This document shows positions 47,746 through 60,242 of a DNA stretch of 64,000 nucleotides, in pieces. Under the pieces are notes generated by a model. The model worked only from the letters and a program-made list of their open reading frames with translations, was not told the origin of the DNA and did not search any database. The stretch is from Raphanus sativus (taxonomy: Eukaryota; Streptophyta; Magnoliopsida; Brassicales; Brassicaceae): contig NC_079518.1 in the NCBI RefSeq assembly GCF_000801105.2, positions 15,666,800 through 15,730,799 on the forward strand, given 5' to 3'. Position 1 is the stretch's first letter. Every line of letters starts with the position of its first letter. Made by a program: the position numbers and the translations under genes.

Positions 47746-50700
47746 CGTTGCTTGTTCTCATGTAATTTGTTTACTGCTGTCTTTTGTTTAGCCAGCTAAC
47801 TTTTTGTTCTCTGGCTACTCTTTTTTTATGTTTGTATGTTTCCTGTTTTTGTTATTGATGAGGAGCATTGCGTTGCTTGTTCTCATGACTTGTTGCATGT
47901 CCTCAAAGCATATGAAAAAGAGTGAAAGACTAGTAATGAAAGTGTTCTATATTTTTTTTAAGAACCCACAATGAAGAAACTTGCAATAAACCATCTAAAT
48001 GTTCAAATTTTTTTCTAAATCTCTTAACTCACTTTTACACTTCAAAAACTATTAAAAAATAACTAAGAGACCTTTTAAGAGGTTTAGCGATAATGATGCT
48101 CTAATACTCAAAGCTTAAGAACTTGATGAGTTGTATCGCACTGGTGATTGGAGTGTTGTTTATTTTGTGGGTTATCCATTATAGGAGATTTGTCTCTTTG
48201 ATGGTTGTGTTTTGTGTTGGCTCCATGCCTCCATCGTCTTCTCTTGCAAAGATTTCATGTTCAAGCGGACATGCAAGATTCTTTTAAGGATTATGGAATC
48301 TTTAAATTTCCATTTGTTTTTAGTTTTTTTTTTTTCTTTTTTGCTGAAATGCTTTGTTTTTAGGTTTATTTTAGTGTAAATTTATTTTTAGTTTGTGTAT
48401 ACTTTTTGGCTTCTTGCTTTTAGTGTTTTCAACATGAATCCTATTTGTGGGCTAATGACTCTGGAGATCACTGTTTATAGTCCGTCGGCTTTTTTCATAG
48501 AGATTCTCTCAATCGACAGCATGTGTGTAAAATCTTAAGTTAATATAAAGAAAAATTACTCAAAATGACTTAAATCACACAATTAGAATGGCTCTTATAA
48601 TTTTGTATTTACTAGAATAACTCGTAAAAATACCAAAAAACCAATCTAAGTTCCATTATTCACAGTTTTGCCATTGTATTTTATTAATAGGAATAAATTT
48701 TTATTGTGTAAGAAAAAAAAAAGTTGACTTCTGTTTCTCTTTAGCAAGGGACGACGCCAAAGAAGATTTTTTCTCAGGCACATCCTTCGAAGGTCACAGC
48801 CGTCTTCAATTCCGAACACCCCAACCCCTTCTCGTCTTTCTGTTTGTTGTCGTCGATGAACCCTAACTCCGCACCACTTTTATAAGTCACCATTGCATTC
48901 AATTTCCAGATATTTGAAGCCGTAAGTCATATATCCATCCTAATCGTGTTTATGTGGTGGAAGACTTTTTAATTTATATTGTGGAAGATTTATTGACGGA
49001 GATTTATATTGTGGACAGAGTAATATATCTAACAATTTTTGATAATCAAGAATCTTTCTCAAGCATCAGATAAGATCAACAAGCTGAAAATTATTTTGGA
49101 GAATCTTGGAATCAATTTATCAAATGAGAAGAGGATGGCCAGAGAAGCTGCACCTACTATAAAGACTGAACAAGATCATGAAAAAATCACTCATCCTGAT
49201 CCTAAAGCGGGCAATGAACAAGAATCATAACGCAACAGCAACAAGGTTCATATGCTCATGATCAGGAGAGTGCATTGCTTCATATTTGAAATTTTGATTT
49301 ATATATTTTTGAACTTTTAGATTTTTTTAACTTTGTTTTGAGTTTTTTGCAATTTTTTCAAATTTATTCGAAATTTTATGTAGTTTTATTATTTTTATTA
49401 TTCTTTTAAATATTTATAATTTTAATTTTAAGTTTGAATTTTTAATTTCAGATCTTATTTTTGAATTTTTAGAATTTTTAAAGTTTCTAAAATTATATTT
49501 AGTCTTTAAATTTGATATTTTAATTTTAGATCTTATTTTGGAATTTTTAGAAATTTAATATTTTATTTTTAATTTTAAAATTTTAATTTTACATTTTTGA
49601 ACTTTTAGATTTTTTGAACTTTGTTTTGAAGTTTTGCATTTTTTCCAATTTTATTCGAATTTTTATGTATTTTTGTTACTTTTTATTAATATTTATTAAT
49701 TTTTTATCTGTAAAATGAACAGTATCATTCACATATGAATAGAAAAATGTCGTTGGAGGTTTGTTATGCTAAATTTTTTACTTTGAAGGTTTAAAATGCT
49801 AACAGAAAAACCTCGGTGCTTAAAGTTCTAGAAAGTAACACTCTTAAAATACGATTTTCCCTTTTTAAAAGTCTGTTTTATACTCAAATCGGACAAATAA
49901 CTCTACCATGAAAAAAAATCTGACGTTTTCAAGAAAGTCTAACATCACTTTAACGATAGATTTATTCTCCTATATATATTTTATAAACAGACTTGCTACT
50001 GGATAGATTTTTTTTTTGGAAAATATATATGTCACCGATCAAATATTAAAGATACTTTGGTAATGTTTTTTTGTTATAACTATAGACAAGGACAATATCG
50101 ATCAGAAAAATATTCTAATAATTTTTAAACGTTACAAGTCATTCTAGTAATAACACAACTAATTTGTGCCATTTTAATAAAATTCCTTAATATAAATTAC
50201 GTTCAGTGGAAAACAGTTTGTCAATTGAATAACAAAAATAAGTTGTCGTCGGAATAACAATGATCGACAAAGCTAATTCTACTGATGTGGATGATCTAGT
50301 ATATTTAGCTACTATTTCAGTGTTAGAGAACATGTATGAGTAACCATCAGTTATTTGTATCTGAAACAGTTGAGTCTCCGCCTGCAGAGTCTGCCCCAAT
50401 AAAGCAACAAACAAAGACTTCAGTCACTCAAACCTTAACCGTGTTTTGCAAGGAAAGTAACAGAATATAGGAAATTGATTTGGTTCAATTCAGTTCTCAT
50501 ATTTAACTTCCTTAGAACGAGAAGAAGAATTCCAATTGGATTTGGACGAAAGTTCTGGTCTAATGAACCTTTTGACAGTTTCAGGAAAAAGACTACTTCG
50601 AGAAAGATCTGTTAAACCCTCGGCAAAAAGTATGAAATGGCAAGCGCAATTCATGTCTCGCGGACGAGAAATAGGGAACGTGGAAGACTCAGGTAAAAGC

Positions 50701-51364
50701 GAAATTACACCTCTTTCTAAAGTTGACCAAAGTAATGCTTTGGTAGTTTCTTGTTCATTTATGAGCATTGCACTTTAAAATCTACTCTTCAATCTGTATG
50801 ACTTCGCCTCGGTCATAGCCAAATATATAATCGTTTTATGAAAAATGTATGTTTCAAACAAAAAAAAAGAAAAATTTCCACGTGCTAATAATTAATCATG
50901 ACATTAACTGGCCACTTGGTCGACCACGTTTACGGTACGGATTTGGTGATATGCAAAGGATTTAGTCACATGCAAAGACGTTTGGTCAAAATCGTTAAGT
51001 TCGACTTCACAAGTCTCGAGTTTCTTCTGTTAATAAACTTCGAAATTGCTTCTCCCACTCCCATATTTGAAACTGCAAAAGAAAAATACAGCAGTATGCT
51101 ATAAATATTTTTCTTTTCTGTTAACTCCGTTTAAGTGCTTAGCAATGTACCCACGTGAGATAATGGGCACATAATCATAATAGCTGTCAAAAGAATCTTT
51201 TTGGCATGTATATAAAGACTATACAAAGTTAGTTTTATTATTTAAAAACCACACCGACATTATTTTCATCACGTTGGGTTTTCATATTATTGTTTTAATT
51301 ATATACGTTACTACTCGGCTCGCAACATGCAAATGGATTGGTCAAAAATATTGAAAAAATTTCC
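47746..51364. other. Intergenic DNA, no gene recognised with confidence
   Basis: Short open stretches occur at 49039-49230 (a coiled-coil-like KINKLKIILENLGINLS peptide) and 50527-50778 (EFQLDLDESSGLMNLL, then KSMKWQAQFMSRGREIG). I do not recognise either; both could be remnants. The interval 49260-49700 is low-complexity AT DNA with many ATTTTT/AATTTT words. Similar AT-rich words at 48545-48680 and 50095-50200 in opposite directions could be ends of a decayed element. Confidence 0.35.
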
Positions 51365-51372
51365 TATATAAA
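51365..51372 (+). promoter_or_regulatory. Probable TATA box of the LRR gene
   Basis: TATATAAA lies 70 bp before the ATG, with a CA-rich leader (ACACAAAACACCAACCAACC). Confidence 0.65.
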
Positions 51373-51434
51373 GAGACAGCTTTAACGTATTCCCTCCTAA
51401 GTCAGTCCAAACACAAAACACCAACCAACCAACT

Positions 51435-52880
51435 ATGAAGTCTTCTTGTTCATTCAATCTCTTCATACTAGCCGCAGTTATCTTTCTCGGGTGTCTAAAT
51501 CCCAATGGAGCTACCACGTGTCATCCTGATGATGAAGCTGGTCTTTTAGCTTTTAAATCGGGTATAACCGAAGACTCCTCGGGTGTTCTTAGCTCATGGA
51601 CGAAAGGCACTGATTGTTGCTCCTGGTTCGGTGTTTATTGCGCTAACCAACACCGTGTCACCAGTCTCAGCCTTGGCGATTTGACCGGAGATTTTCCATA
51701 CACTCTCTCTGGTACTATCTCGCCGTCTCTGTCCAAACTCCAACATTTGGAAAGCTTTGAACTAATCGGTCTCAAGGAAATCAGGGGACCATTTCCTCAG
51801 TTTCTTCTTCGCTTACCAAATCTTAAGCAAATCTACATCCGGAGAAACCGTCTATCTGGTCCTCTTCCCACTAACATCGGCACGCTAAGCCCCCACTTAG
51901 AGACGCTGGTACTTGGCGCAAACCGGTTTACAGGTGCGATACCGAGTTCAATATCCAATTTGACTCGGTTAAAGGAACTCTACCTCAACGATAATCTCTT
52001 AACGGGAAGTATCCCTCCAGGGATTGGTAACCTCAAGCTTATGTCTATTATTACTCTCGATGGAAACAGTCTCTCCGGACCAATACCAAATATTTTCAAA
52101 TCCATGACAAAGCTCCGAATCCTCACTCTTTCTCGTAACAGATTATCTGGAGAAGTTCCTCCTTCAATTGCATCGCTCGGACCGAGTCTTGAGTTCCTTG
52201 AGCTAGGCCATAACAATCTCTCGGGATCGATTCCAAGCTATATATCGAGACTCGCAAAACTAAAGAAACTGGATCTCTCCAGTAACAGGTTCTCAGGAGG
52301 TGTGCCCCAAAGTTTATCCAAGCTGACCGACGTTTTTGATATGGATCTCTCTCGTAACCTTCTAACCAGTCCATTCCCCGTTTGGAACGTGACGGAGAAT
52401 CTTCGAACGTTGGATCTATCATACAACAATTTTTACATGGAGACGATTCCTGAATGGGTGACTTCCGCGTCGTACGTCGTGTCGTTGAAGCTGGCGAAAT
52501 GTGGAATCAAGATGAGTTTAAGCGATTGGAAGCCAGAGAATATAGGCGTCTACAGTTACATTGACCTTTCAGAAAACGAGATCACAGGAAGTCCGGGAAA
52601 GCTCTTGATAAATGAAGGGAGTATGCGGGAGTTTCGGGCGTCGGGGAACAAACTCCGTTTCGATATGGGGAAGCTAAATATACCGGAGAGCCTTGAGACG
52701 CTGGATCTTTCAAGGAACTTGGTATTCGGGAACGTGCCAGGGACGGTGACCGGTCTGCTAACACTAAACTTGAGTCAGAACCATCTTTGCGGAAAACTTC
52801 CTGTGACAGAGTTTCCACCAAGCGTGTTTGCCGGCAACGATTGCCTTTGCGGATCTCCACTCCCTCCATGTAAGGGCTAG
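51435..52880 (+). CDS. Secreted leucine-rich repeat protein (FLOR1/PGIP-like)
   Basis: Single exon, 481 aa. A signal peptide ends near residue 27. The LRRNT_2 cap follows (C29HPDDEAGLLAFK, then WTKGTDCCSWFGVYC). About twelve plant-type LRRs follow, with the consensus LxxLxLxxNxLxGxIPxx. The C-terminal cap is NDCLCGSPLPPC. There is no membrane span or kinase, so an extracellular, wall-associated protein is expected. It resembles the Arabidopsis LRR proteins At2g26380 and At1g33590-At1g33670, related to FLOR1 and polygalacturonase inhibitors. The ligand is unknown. The frame is intact with a good TATA box. It is not one of the At4g140xx neighbours, so it was probably moved here. Its 3' flank is interrupted by a Helitron 120 bp after the stop. 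Confidence 0.9.
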   Translation: MKSSCSFNLFILAAVIFLGCLNPNGATTCHPDDEAGLLAFKSGITEDSSGVLSSWTKGTDCCSWFGVYCANQHRVTSLSLGDLTGDFPYTLSGTISPSLSKLQHLESFELIGLKEIRGPFPQFLLRLPNLKQIYIRRNRLSGPLPTNIGTLSPHLETLVLGANRFTGAIPSSISNLTRLKELYLNDNLLTGSIPPGIGNLKLMSIITLDGNSLSGPIPNIFKSMTKLRILTLSRNRLSGEVPPSIASLGPSLEFLELGHNNLSGSIPSYISRLAKLKKLDLSSNRFSGGVPQSLSKLTDVFDMDLSRNLLTSPFPVWNVTENLRTLDLSYNNFYMETIPEWVTSASYVVSLKLAKCGIKMSLSDWKPENIGVYSYIDLSENEITGSPGKLLINEGSMREFRASGNKLRFDMGKLNIPESLETLDLSRNLVFGNVPGTVTGLLTLNLSQNHLCGKLPVTEFPPSVFAGNDCLCGSPLPPCKG

Positions 52881-52997
52881 TTAATGGATTCATTTTAAAC
52901 AATAATATTGGAGAAACAATTTCGTTAAAATTATGTGTTAGGCGGATAACACAAATAATAAGTTATTATTTCAAATGATAAATAGCCCACTTAACAA

Positions 52998-55944
52998 TCT
53001 ATAATAATAAAGTTGAGAAATCTGTCATTTCCCGCTGCCACGTCACCTTGTCTCTCTCTCAGCCTGCCACGTCGACATGTTTTTATTCTTTCTTGCACCT
53101 GAGACCATTAATCGTATAAGGCTTTCTTAAGACAACTGGCCCTTTCAAAATTCTTACTTCATGTGCATAGAAGTCCACGTTTTGGCCCAAATATGATGTA
53201 AACAGAATCTTCTTCAGTCAACGCCGCTCATCCTCCTCTCCATCTTCCTCATCCTCATCGTAGTAACCCAACCGTTTCAACCTCCTTCGGTAAACCTTTG
53301 TAACATGAGCATCCCATTTCTAAGATACATAAAGCCATGCAACTGTTGCGACTCTCTCAGTCGCTCACCTTACATATACATTTATCCCGATCGACAGTTG
53401 AAGTCTCACATCACTCAAATATTAAACTACGTCTGTCTTGGCTTGGGGAGGCGGAGCTGCGCTTCAGGTTAATCCATTTTCGGAAGCAAGGAACACAGCC
53501 GAATGAGTATGAGGCATTCTAATTGGGTTAGAATTGATTCTGATCGATGAACAGGTTTGAAACTGAATTTTTCAAACGATTATTTGCCTACTAAAGATTC
53601 GATTCCAGATACTAATATCATTCTACGACAGGGTACTGTCATACATGGGTTCATCTTACCTAACCGTTGTTTAGCTTTTGATCATCAAGTCTGAGCATAT
53701 GCGTCAGTACGTTTTCATGTTATTTCTGGGGTCTTTATCTGTTTTGTTTAGGGAGTCAAGTCATATTATTAAATGATTATGGAAATATACGCAGGTGAGA
53801 GTGAATATGGATAGTGCCGTGAAGAGCCTCTAAAAGAAGAGACGGGTCCTCTGCAAAGAGATATTGTGATCCCTAAGCGTTTTACCCCGTAACTTATTGT
53901 CCGACAGGTAAGTACCACGTTTTCTAAACCTCTCTGCATTGCCACAAAATATAATTTCATCTGAGGTTTTATCTTCTTAATAGGTTGCTGCAGATGGTAC
54001 TCACTCTATAGTTTGACACGCGAAAGTTATATGTGGAGTTGGGGTCATCCGTGACTTCTCCATGACATGTATAGATTAAAATTAAATGTTCGATTTTGTT
54101 TTACTCTTTACTGTAGAAAACAAATATTTGTTCCAGTGTCAAGGTCCTGAAATTTTCTGTTGAAGCATTTTGTAATGTGGCTCTTGAAGAAGATGGAGAG
54201 GCTCTTGGCACAACTCCTCATCCTGTCCCAGTCCGAGGCCTCAATGATCTCACTTGGGTTTGTTTCTTTCTCTTTCTTTTATTGATTCATTTACTGCTCA
54301 TTTAAAACCTTAAAAAGGGGACTCTGTTGTCAAAGGGTACCACCGCCTTTAGATACTTGATCTACAACTTATATCTCTCTAAATTCATGTTTAGTTGATA
54401 TTGATACCGGTGGCTTGCATTCAACCGCTTTAACTGCTCAAGGAGAGATATTAAAACGAGTTCTCAAAGTTTATTTTCTCGCCATGTGCTGGATCCTCCT
54501 TTTCATCAAGAATAATTATTTGTTTGGCCTTCTAATTTTTAGGTGGATGGTTGAAGAAGAGGAGAACACGAAAGACTCGGGTAGACTCGGGTTAGGTGAC
54601 AATGACAAGATCAGCAAAATAGTTCCACAGAAAGTTAATCTTATCCCTGACGAAGATATCATTCAGGTTGTAAAGCCTTAAACTTTAATTATCTTGAATC
54701 TCTAAAAGAGGATTTCATTCATTTAAAGATGCACTAAACTTTAATGATCAATAATCTTTTTACAAATATGTTTCTTGCTTCTGAACACATACCGTTGCTT
54801 TGACAAGAGAACAAAATCTTTTCGGTTGCTCCCTTGAAACCCAAGAAACCTGCTTTAAGGTTTTACTTCATAAGAAAAGTCATTTTACCATGGCTATTTG
54901 GGTGATCAGTTTGGTAGAGGGGATCATGGAAGACTTGGTTATAGAAGGAATGTAACACTTGGACAGTTTGGTGGGCTCCACAGTCTTGCCATCGTAGAAT
55001 GCAAGTCTGATGATATTTCATTCTCTGGTCACAGAACAAGTTTTTCTTTTTTTGCTAAAAAGTCACAGAACAAATTTGAAAGACGAGAACGAAATATGAT
55101 TTGCAGGGAACAAAGAAAAAGGAGAGTATGTTTATTAAAAGGAGGGGGGGAGAGAAAAAATATTCACCATTTCATTGATATTGGAATTTATCTGCAAATG
55201 AGGAAGAGCATGATGCATACAAGGCTTCCGTGTATTTTGGTGACGCTAAAGAATATGGAAGCAACAATAATATAACATTGAAACAACAAAGAAATCAGAT
55301 CCACCATCTGCTAATACTACAGACAAATTAAAAAGTGTGTATTAATGATAGAAACAACAAAACTAAGTCGTTAAGCAAAAACAACAAAACTAAGTTATAT
55401 AAGTCTAAAATCACATGGTTCTACCAAACTTATATTATGCCCTTATTAACAGACATTATAAATTCAGTTCCGCACATGGTTCTACCAAAATTATTTTCAC
55501 AATTTTACTCAACTAATTACCAGTCATTAATAATCTAGCTAGGAAATGTTTTTAGGTCCAACTGATAAAAAGATTAATATTTATATCAAACCAAGATTGA
55601 ATGCTACATAAATTTTGGTAGACCAATATATTTATATCGATATAAACCAAGTAGAAAATTGGTTTATACAGGGTGCTCTCCACAAGATTGTATACGTAGA
55701 ATTAATTTCTAACTCATACCATTATCTCATAATTTAAAATAAAAAGTTAAAAAATAAAAAAATTATATAATAAAACACACAACAAACTAAAGTTCTAACA
55801 TTTGAATTTTATTAAGCAGAAAACACTTCATAAAAAATTTTAAATTTTTATATTAACTTATTTTTAAACCAATTTCTATATATTATATAAATAAAAAGTA
55901 AAAAATATAACAAAATCCCGGGCGTAGCCCGGGCAAACCCCTAG
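52998..55944 (+). mobile_element. Helitron carrying a captured RCC1-repeat gene
   Basis: The 5' end TCTATAATAATAAAGTTGAG follows an A (52997). The 3' end has a hairpin (CCCGGGCGTAGCCCGGG), then CAAACC and CTAG at 55941-55944, followed by T. The target is A|T. The length is 2,947 bp. The interior from about 53790 to 55020 holds several exons of an RCC1-family gene in order and in the same orientation. No Rep/helicase is present. Confidence 0.8.
53790..55020 (+). pseudogene. RCC1-family gene fragment captured by a Helitron
   Basis: Exon-like pieces read, in order: CREEPLKEETGPLQRDIVIP (about 53818), VAADGTHSIV with YMWSWG (53984), NVALEEDGEAL and HPVPVRGLNDLTW (54170), VDIDTGGLHSTALTAQGE (54393), GRLGLGDNDKISKIVPQKVNL (54580) and FGRGDHGRLGY with GGLHSLAIVECKSDD (54910-55010). 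These are successive blades of an RCC1 beta-propeller from the Arabidopsis UVR8/RCC1-like superfamily. Introns are retained between them. In-frame stops, such as a TAG before CREEP and a TGA after HSIV, show that it is dead. The exact donor gene was not identified. Confidence 0.75.
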
Positions 55945-55949
55945 TAAAG

Positions 55950-56310
55950 AATAAAAAAGTATGGCCATGAAGTAGTGGTTAAACCACAATATAACCATTG
56001 CCTGTGTGTATATCATTTTAAATGGTGTTTTATGCATATGTTGTGAATCTAACCTTTCAGTATAAAAGTTTACAAAAACAATAATCAAACAAACAATTTC
56101 GTTAAAATTATGTACTAAGCTGATTACATAAATTTGCTCAAATAATAATGTTACTATATTGCTAATTTTCCAAATAATAAAAACTTAACAATAACAAAAT
56201 ATAGTTAAGGGTCATATGCATGAAGTAGTGATTAACCCACAATATAACCATATACTGTATGTATCATTTTAAATGATCTTAAGCATATGTTGGGAACACC
56301 TTTACAGAAA
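55950..56310. repeat. Imperfect direct repeat of about 250 bp
   Basis: A unit starting CATGAAGTAGTGGTTAAACC at 55967 recurs at 56219. Part of it (AACAATTTCGTTAAAATTATG, 56093) is also found just after the LRR gene at 52916. The LRR 3' flank was therefore duplicated before or around the Helitron insertion. Confidence 0.6.
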
Positions 56311-57040
56311 CAAAGAATCAAACTGTTTCGTCAAAAAAAAAAAAAAACAAAGAATCAAACCCATTACATATGTAATCAACTAACCATGCGACCAATTGAT
56401 ATGCCTCCTCTTTTGTCACTTTTTTGGTCAACCTCTTTTGATCAATTTAGAGTTCACGATTTAACGAAAAAAAAAAAAAGAACCCCATCATCACCACCAG
56501 CTACCACCAAGATCCTTTGGATTAATTCCCTCACCTCTTTCATTATCCCAAATTTCTTTCACTTGAACTGAAAACTTTTGTATATAGGGATTTTCTGTGG
56601 TTTATTTTTTTGGGTTTTTTGAATCTTCGATCATTTGAGCCAAAACGAATAGCTCTTTATTTTTTAAGCAGTTACTTAACCATTTTTGGGCCAGGACGTC
56701 TAGATAATGATTAACTCTGTTTTGCTACTTTTCTTCACTCGTTTGGTATTTAAATCTTTTTTTTTTTGGTATTTAAATCTTGCACCACTGGTAATGCGCA
56801 AACCTCAAAAGAAAGGGGCACAATATAAGTGGGAGGTTCTATTATCACGGATTAAGATCGAGTGGCGGAGCCAGATAATCATTTCAATGGGGTCAGTTAC
56901 ATAACAATAAGAACAACGACATTGTAGAAAAAACTTTTCATTCTGATTCAAAACAGATGAATCTAGCGACCTCTTATTTATTACACTCTAAAAACAAAAC
57001 CATGGGTCAAACTCAATTTTACTCTTTTAAGGGGGCCAAT
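56311..57040. other. Intergenic, 3' of the SBP gene
   Basis: Poly-A and poly-T tracts and loosely repeated text ('GGTATTTAAATCTT' twice near 56745-56780). No gene is recognised. Confidence 0.4.
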
Positions 57041-59170
57041 TCAAATCCAGATATCAGAGGTGCAGTCTCCGCCGGGATATCTCATCTCATGGGCAAGCGC
57101 AGGACCATCAGGCTCTACACCAAAGTCCACAAAGAAATCAGGGTTTATTGCGAGACCACCTTTCTCTGTATCAACATCAATCTGAATTATGTGTGATCCT
57201 TTATCCATTACTTCTGGGTAAAACTGACGGTCCCACGCGCTGAACAGTGAGTTTGTTGCATACAATCGTTTACCATCAAGGCTCAGCTGGATCATCTGAG
57301 GTCCTGCTCGTAGAGATTTCCCCTACAAACACCGAGATATTAAAAAGCAATTTAGAGAATAATAAAAATGCTAAAATGCTCCCAAATGAATGCATCTTTT
57401 TGTGAGTAAAACAAACCTTGATCTGAGGAACATCAAACTGGTAAGTGGTACCATCTTCTCTAACACCCTTAACAGGGCTGCCTTTTTGTAGTAATCCCCC
57501 CACCCAAACTTGACCCGTCAAAACAGGATTCTTAGGGTCTTCGATGTTGTACTGACGAATGTCTCCATGTAGCCAGTTCACAAAGTAGAAGAACCGATCA
57601 TCGAGGGAGATCAAGAAGTCGGTGATAAGCCCCGGCATTTCTGGAAGAATCCAGTTCTCTACTTTCAGTGGTTCAACTGATATAACCACCTACCCCAATA
57701 CACAAAACTTAATCATAAAAGAAAAAGAGGCTACGAAGATAATTCAGAAACTAGACTTGCCTCATGGCTCCATGTGTCATCACTGTTCCTGAAAAATCTT
57801 ATCATATTACTCGACAAGGCACTCCCAACATACCCTGTATCTTTAGACGGATCATGCAAGAATCTTATCTGCAACAACCACATAAAACATTATATTATAT
57901 TTCTCGGGTAACAGAGATCGTCACATTTTATGTACGTAACATGTTAAGAGTAATGTTACTACCTCAAGAGGTAAGAGACCAGTATCACCGAGGTCAATAA
58001 CCTGTTTCATTTCACCTTCTGGCCATTTATAAATATGTAAATGACTTCCATACAAGCCATCAGCAACGTGCTGGAGATCGAAACCTTTGGAGAAAGCTTT
58101 AGGTGCTCCCCAAGAAGTGCTGATCATCGTCTTGAATCGAGGTTGGTACCAGAAATCATATCCAAACTTTGGGGCATGCCCTGGTTTGTCCCACCTGCTT
58201 TTGACGTTGAAATCAGAGTCAAGAAGGAGAAACCCGTTCCCTTCGGCGTTTCCTTCGTTGTCACCAAGGCAAGAGACCAACATATCGCCAGAGGCGAGGC
58301 AGTGAGACGTGTGTGGAAATGCTAATCCTGTCTTCTCAGAAATCTCTTTAGGCTCTACAACCTTATACAAGGACGGAGCCTTTGGGTCGGTCATTGTGTC
58401 GATTGCGTAGATACGACCAGATCTTCATCAAAAACAAGAAAGAAAAAACATTAGAACATAATGATCTAGGGATGTAAAAGAAAAAGGGAAAGTCGGCTCG
58501 AACAGGGTTCTACTTCTTACATTAAGCCTGGTAATACGAGGTAACGTCTACTAGCAGAAGGATCACCATGGCAAGAGCTGCAAGAGTTCCAACCAGTGTG
58601 ATGAAGCTCATCGCCTATGTAAGGCATTTTCAATCTGTGAATGACGCTTGAATATGTGGGTGAGTTTGGGTCCACATCTACCGTTGCCAAGTAGTCTGGT
58701 TGCTCTCGCCCCGTTCCTGATTAGAAACCCGATTCAGAAAAAATATCTAACTACACATGAATCAAGGATTTTCCAACATTCTTGTTCGATTTAACCAACA
58801 ATTATAAGGTACTAGAAAGTATAATATTCATATTTTAATATTAAAAATTGTACATCAGAAAGTGGATTAGGACTTAGAAATTAGAATAATACATACTAAT
58901 ATAAAAAGAATATGGACAAATTCAATCATTGCCGAGGTTCTTTTAACGTTAAAAGTAGAGTCAGTCAGAAAATACTAATGAAAACTTCAAAAAGTGGTAG
59001 TAGATGGAGAAAATGAAATGTGTACCGGAGTAGAGGGCTGTAACATAGATGAGCTTTTCGGGTGGACCGGACATGGCGGCTAGAGGCGTGGCATAACCCG
59101 GACCGGACTTGCAACAAGCTTTTCCTACGCCGTTGCTCACCGCCGTCGCCAATACAGTCTCTGTTGCCAT
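57041..59170 (-). CDS. SBP2: Selenium-binding protein (SBP56 family)
   Basis: Six exons in reading order: 59026-59170, 58521-58716, 57963-58422, 57761-57868, 57417-57689 and 57041-57322. They sum to 1,464 nt, or 487 aa, with the frame intact. The CxxC site C94-S-S-C97 ([10 protein letters not shown]), the C-terminal [18 protein letters not shown] and the end [12 protein letters not shown] fit the SBP56 family. Plant SBPs are soluble metal- and selenium-binding proteins linked to selenite and cadmium tolerance. Relatives in other organisms are methanethiol oxidases. The best counterpart is Arabidopsis SBP2 (At4g14040), although SBP1 is nearly identical, so the paralogue call is less sure than the family. 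Intron 4 uses a GC donor (GAG|GCAAGT). A TATA-like CTATATATAT at 59321-59330 fits the start. Confidence 0.93.
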
Positions 59171-59320
59171 CTGTAACTATATGGAAGTCTTGAAGCTAGA
59201 CGTCTCTGAGTTAAACGCAAACCCAAGCACAAGTGTGAGATTTATAAATGAGAAAGTTTTGGCTCTTTTTTGTGAGTGAGTAAGCGCGACGGTGACTTGT
59301 GTCGTATACTATCTTTATGT

Positions 59321-59330
59321 CTATATATAT
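59321..59330 (-). promoter_or_regulatory. Probable TATA box of the SBP gene
   Basis: ATATATATAG on the minus strand, about 150 bp before the ATG at 59170. Confidence 0.5.
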
Positions 59331-60242
59331 AGAACATGTGACACCAACTGATATTCATAAATATATAGTGGTACTATTATTATACTCTTGCTAAGAGGGT
59401 TTTTTTTTTTTTTTGATCAAATTGCTAAGAGGGTTTAGTTGTACATTTCAAACAGATTTCACTTTTCATTTCACATGTAGCAACTTTGATACTATATTCG
59501 CCAGTGTTTTGTTCGGTGATAAAACGGCTGCACTTGGTATTGCGTGTACTATGATCTTTGATGTTTGTATATATCCAGGACAACTCCATTGTCTTCTTGG
59601 CAGAATAAGAGTTTTCATCTATCTACCACTCCATCTTAAAGGAAAATATATTAATATGAAATATTTAAGTCGATAATTACCCTTTTTATTTTGTTCCTGT
59701 ATATAAACACCATCATTTTGTAATTTTACTTACAGCAAGTGATACAGATTTTATGTTATCAAAATATTTCTGGTCTAGTGGTACTGTAAAATGGGTTATT
59801 GTTCCGGTTCAATTTTTTTTTACAAAGATAGGTATTCTTTAAATCATTTTTTTAAATAGCTAACACTAATTCTGAACAATACTATAGACTTTAGATCCGG
59901 AATTTTCATTTGCTGAAAAGAAAAACTAATATTGTCAATTTATTGAATAAGTGCACGTTGTTACTATGTTCCTGAGTTGGTGGGTCAAATTTGGATAAAT
60001 AAATACACGTTATAAATTCTGTGAGTTGGTGCGTGAGTGAGTTAGTGCATTTACACACTGACTTTGTTGTCATCTAATAAAGTCTATCACGGATGTGAAG
60101 TGAAATCTCCATCTTTGTCGTCTTTATTGGAGGACACAAATAGATTTTCTGTGACAATCATTACTATACGCATTACGCAATCCTCAAAAATCTCATCAAA
60201 TTTTCATAAAAACAAATATTACAACAAAGAAGACAGGACCTC
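59331..60242. other. Intergenic between SBP and PPR genes
   Basis: A weak tRNA-like pair (TGGTCTAGTGGTACTGT and CCGGTTCAATTT, about 59772-59820) may be a SINE remnant. Otherwise nothing is seen apart from presumed SBP promoter and PPR 3' sequence. Confidence 0.35.

Noticed and set aside
57764..58000. 78-codon and other plus-strand frames opposite the SBP gene
   Set aside because: They are antisense shadows of exons proven by the 487-aa spliced model.
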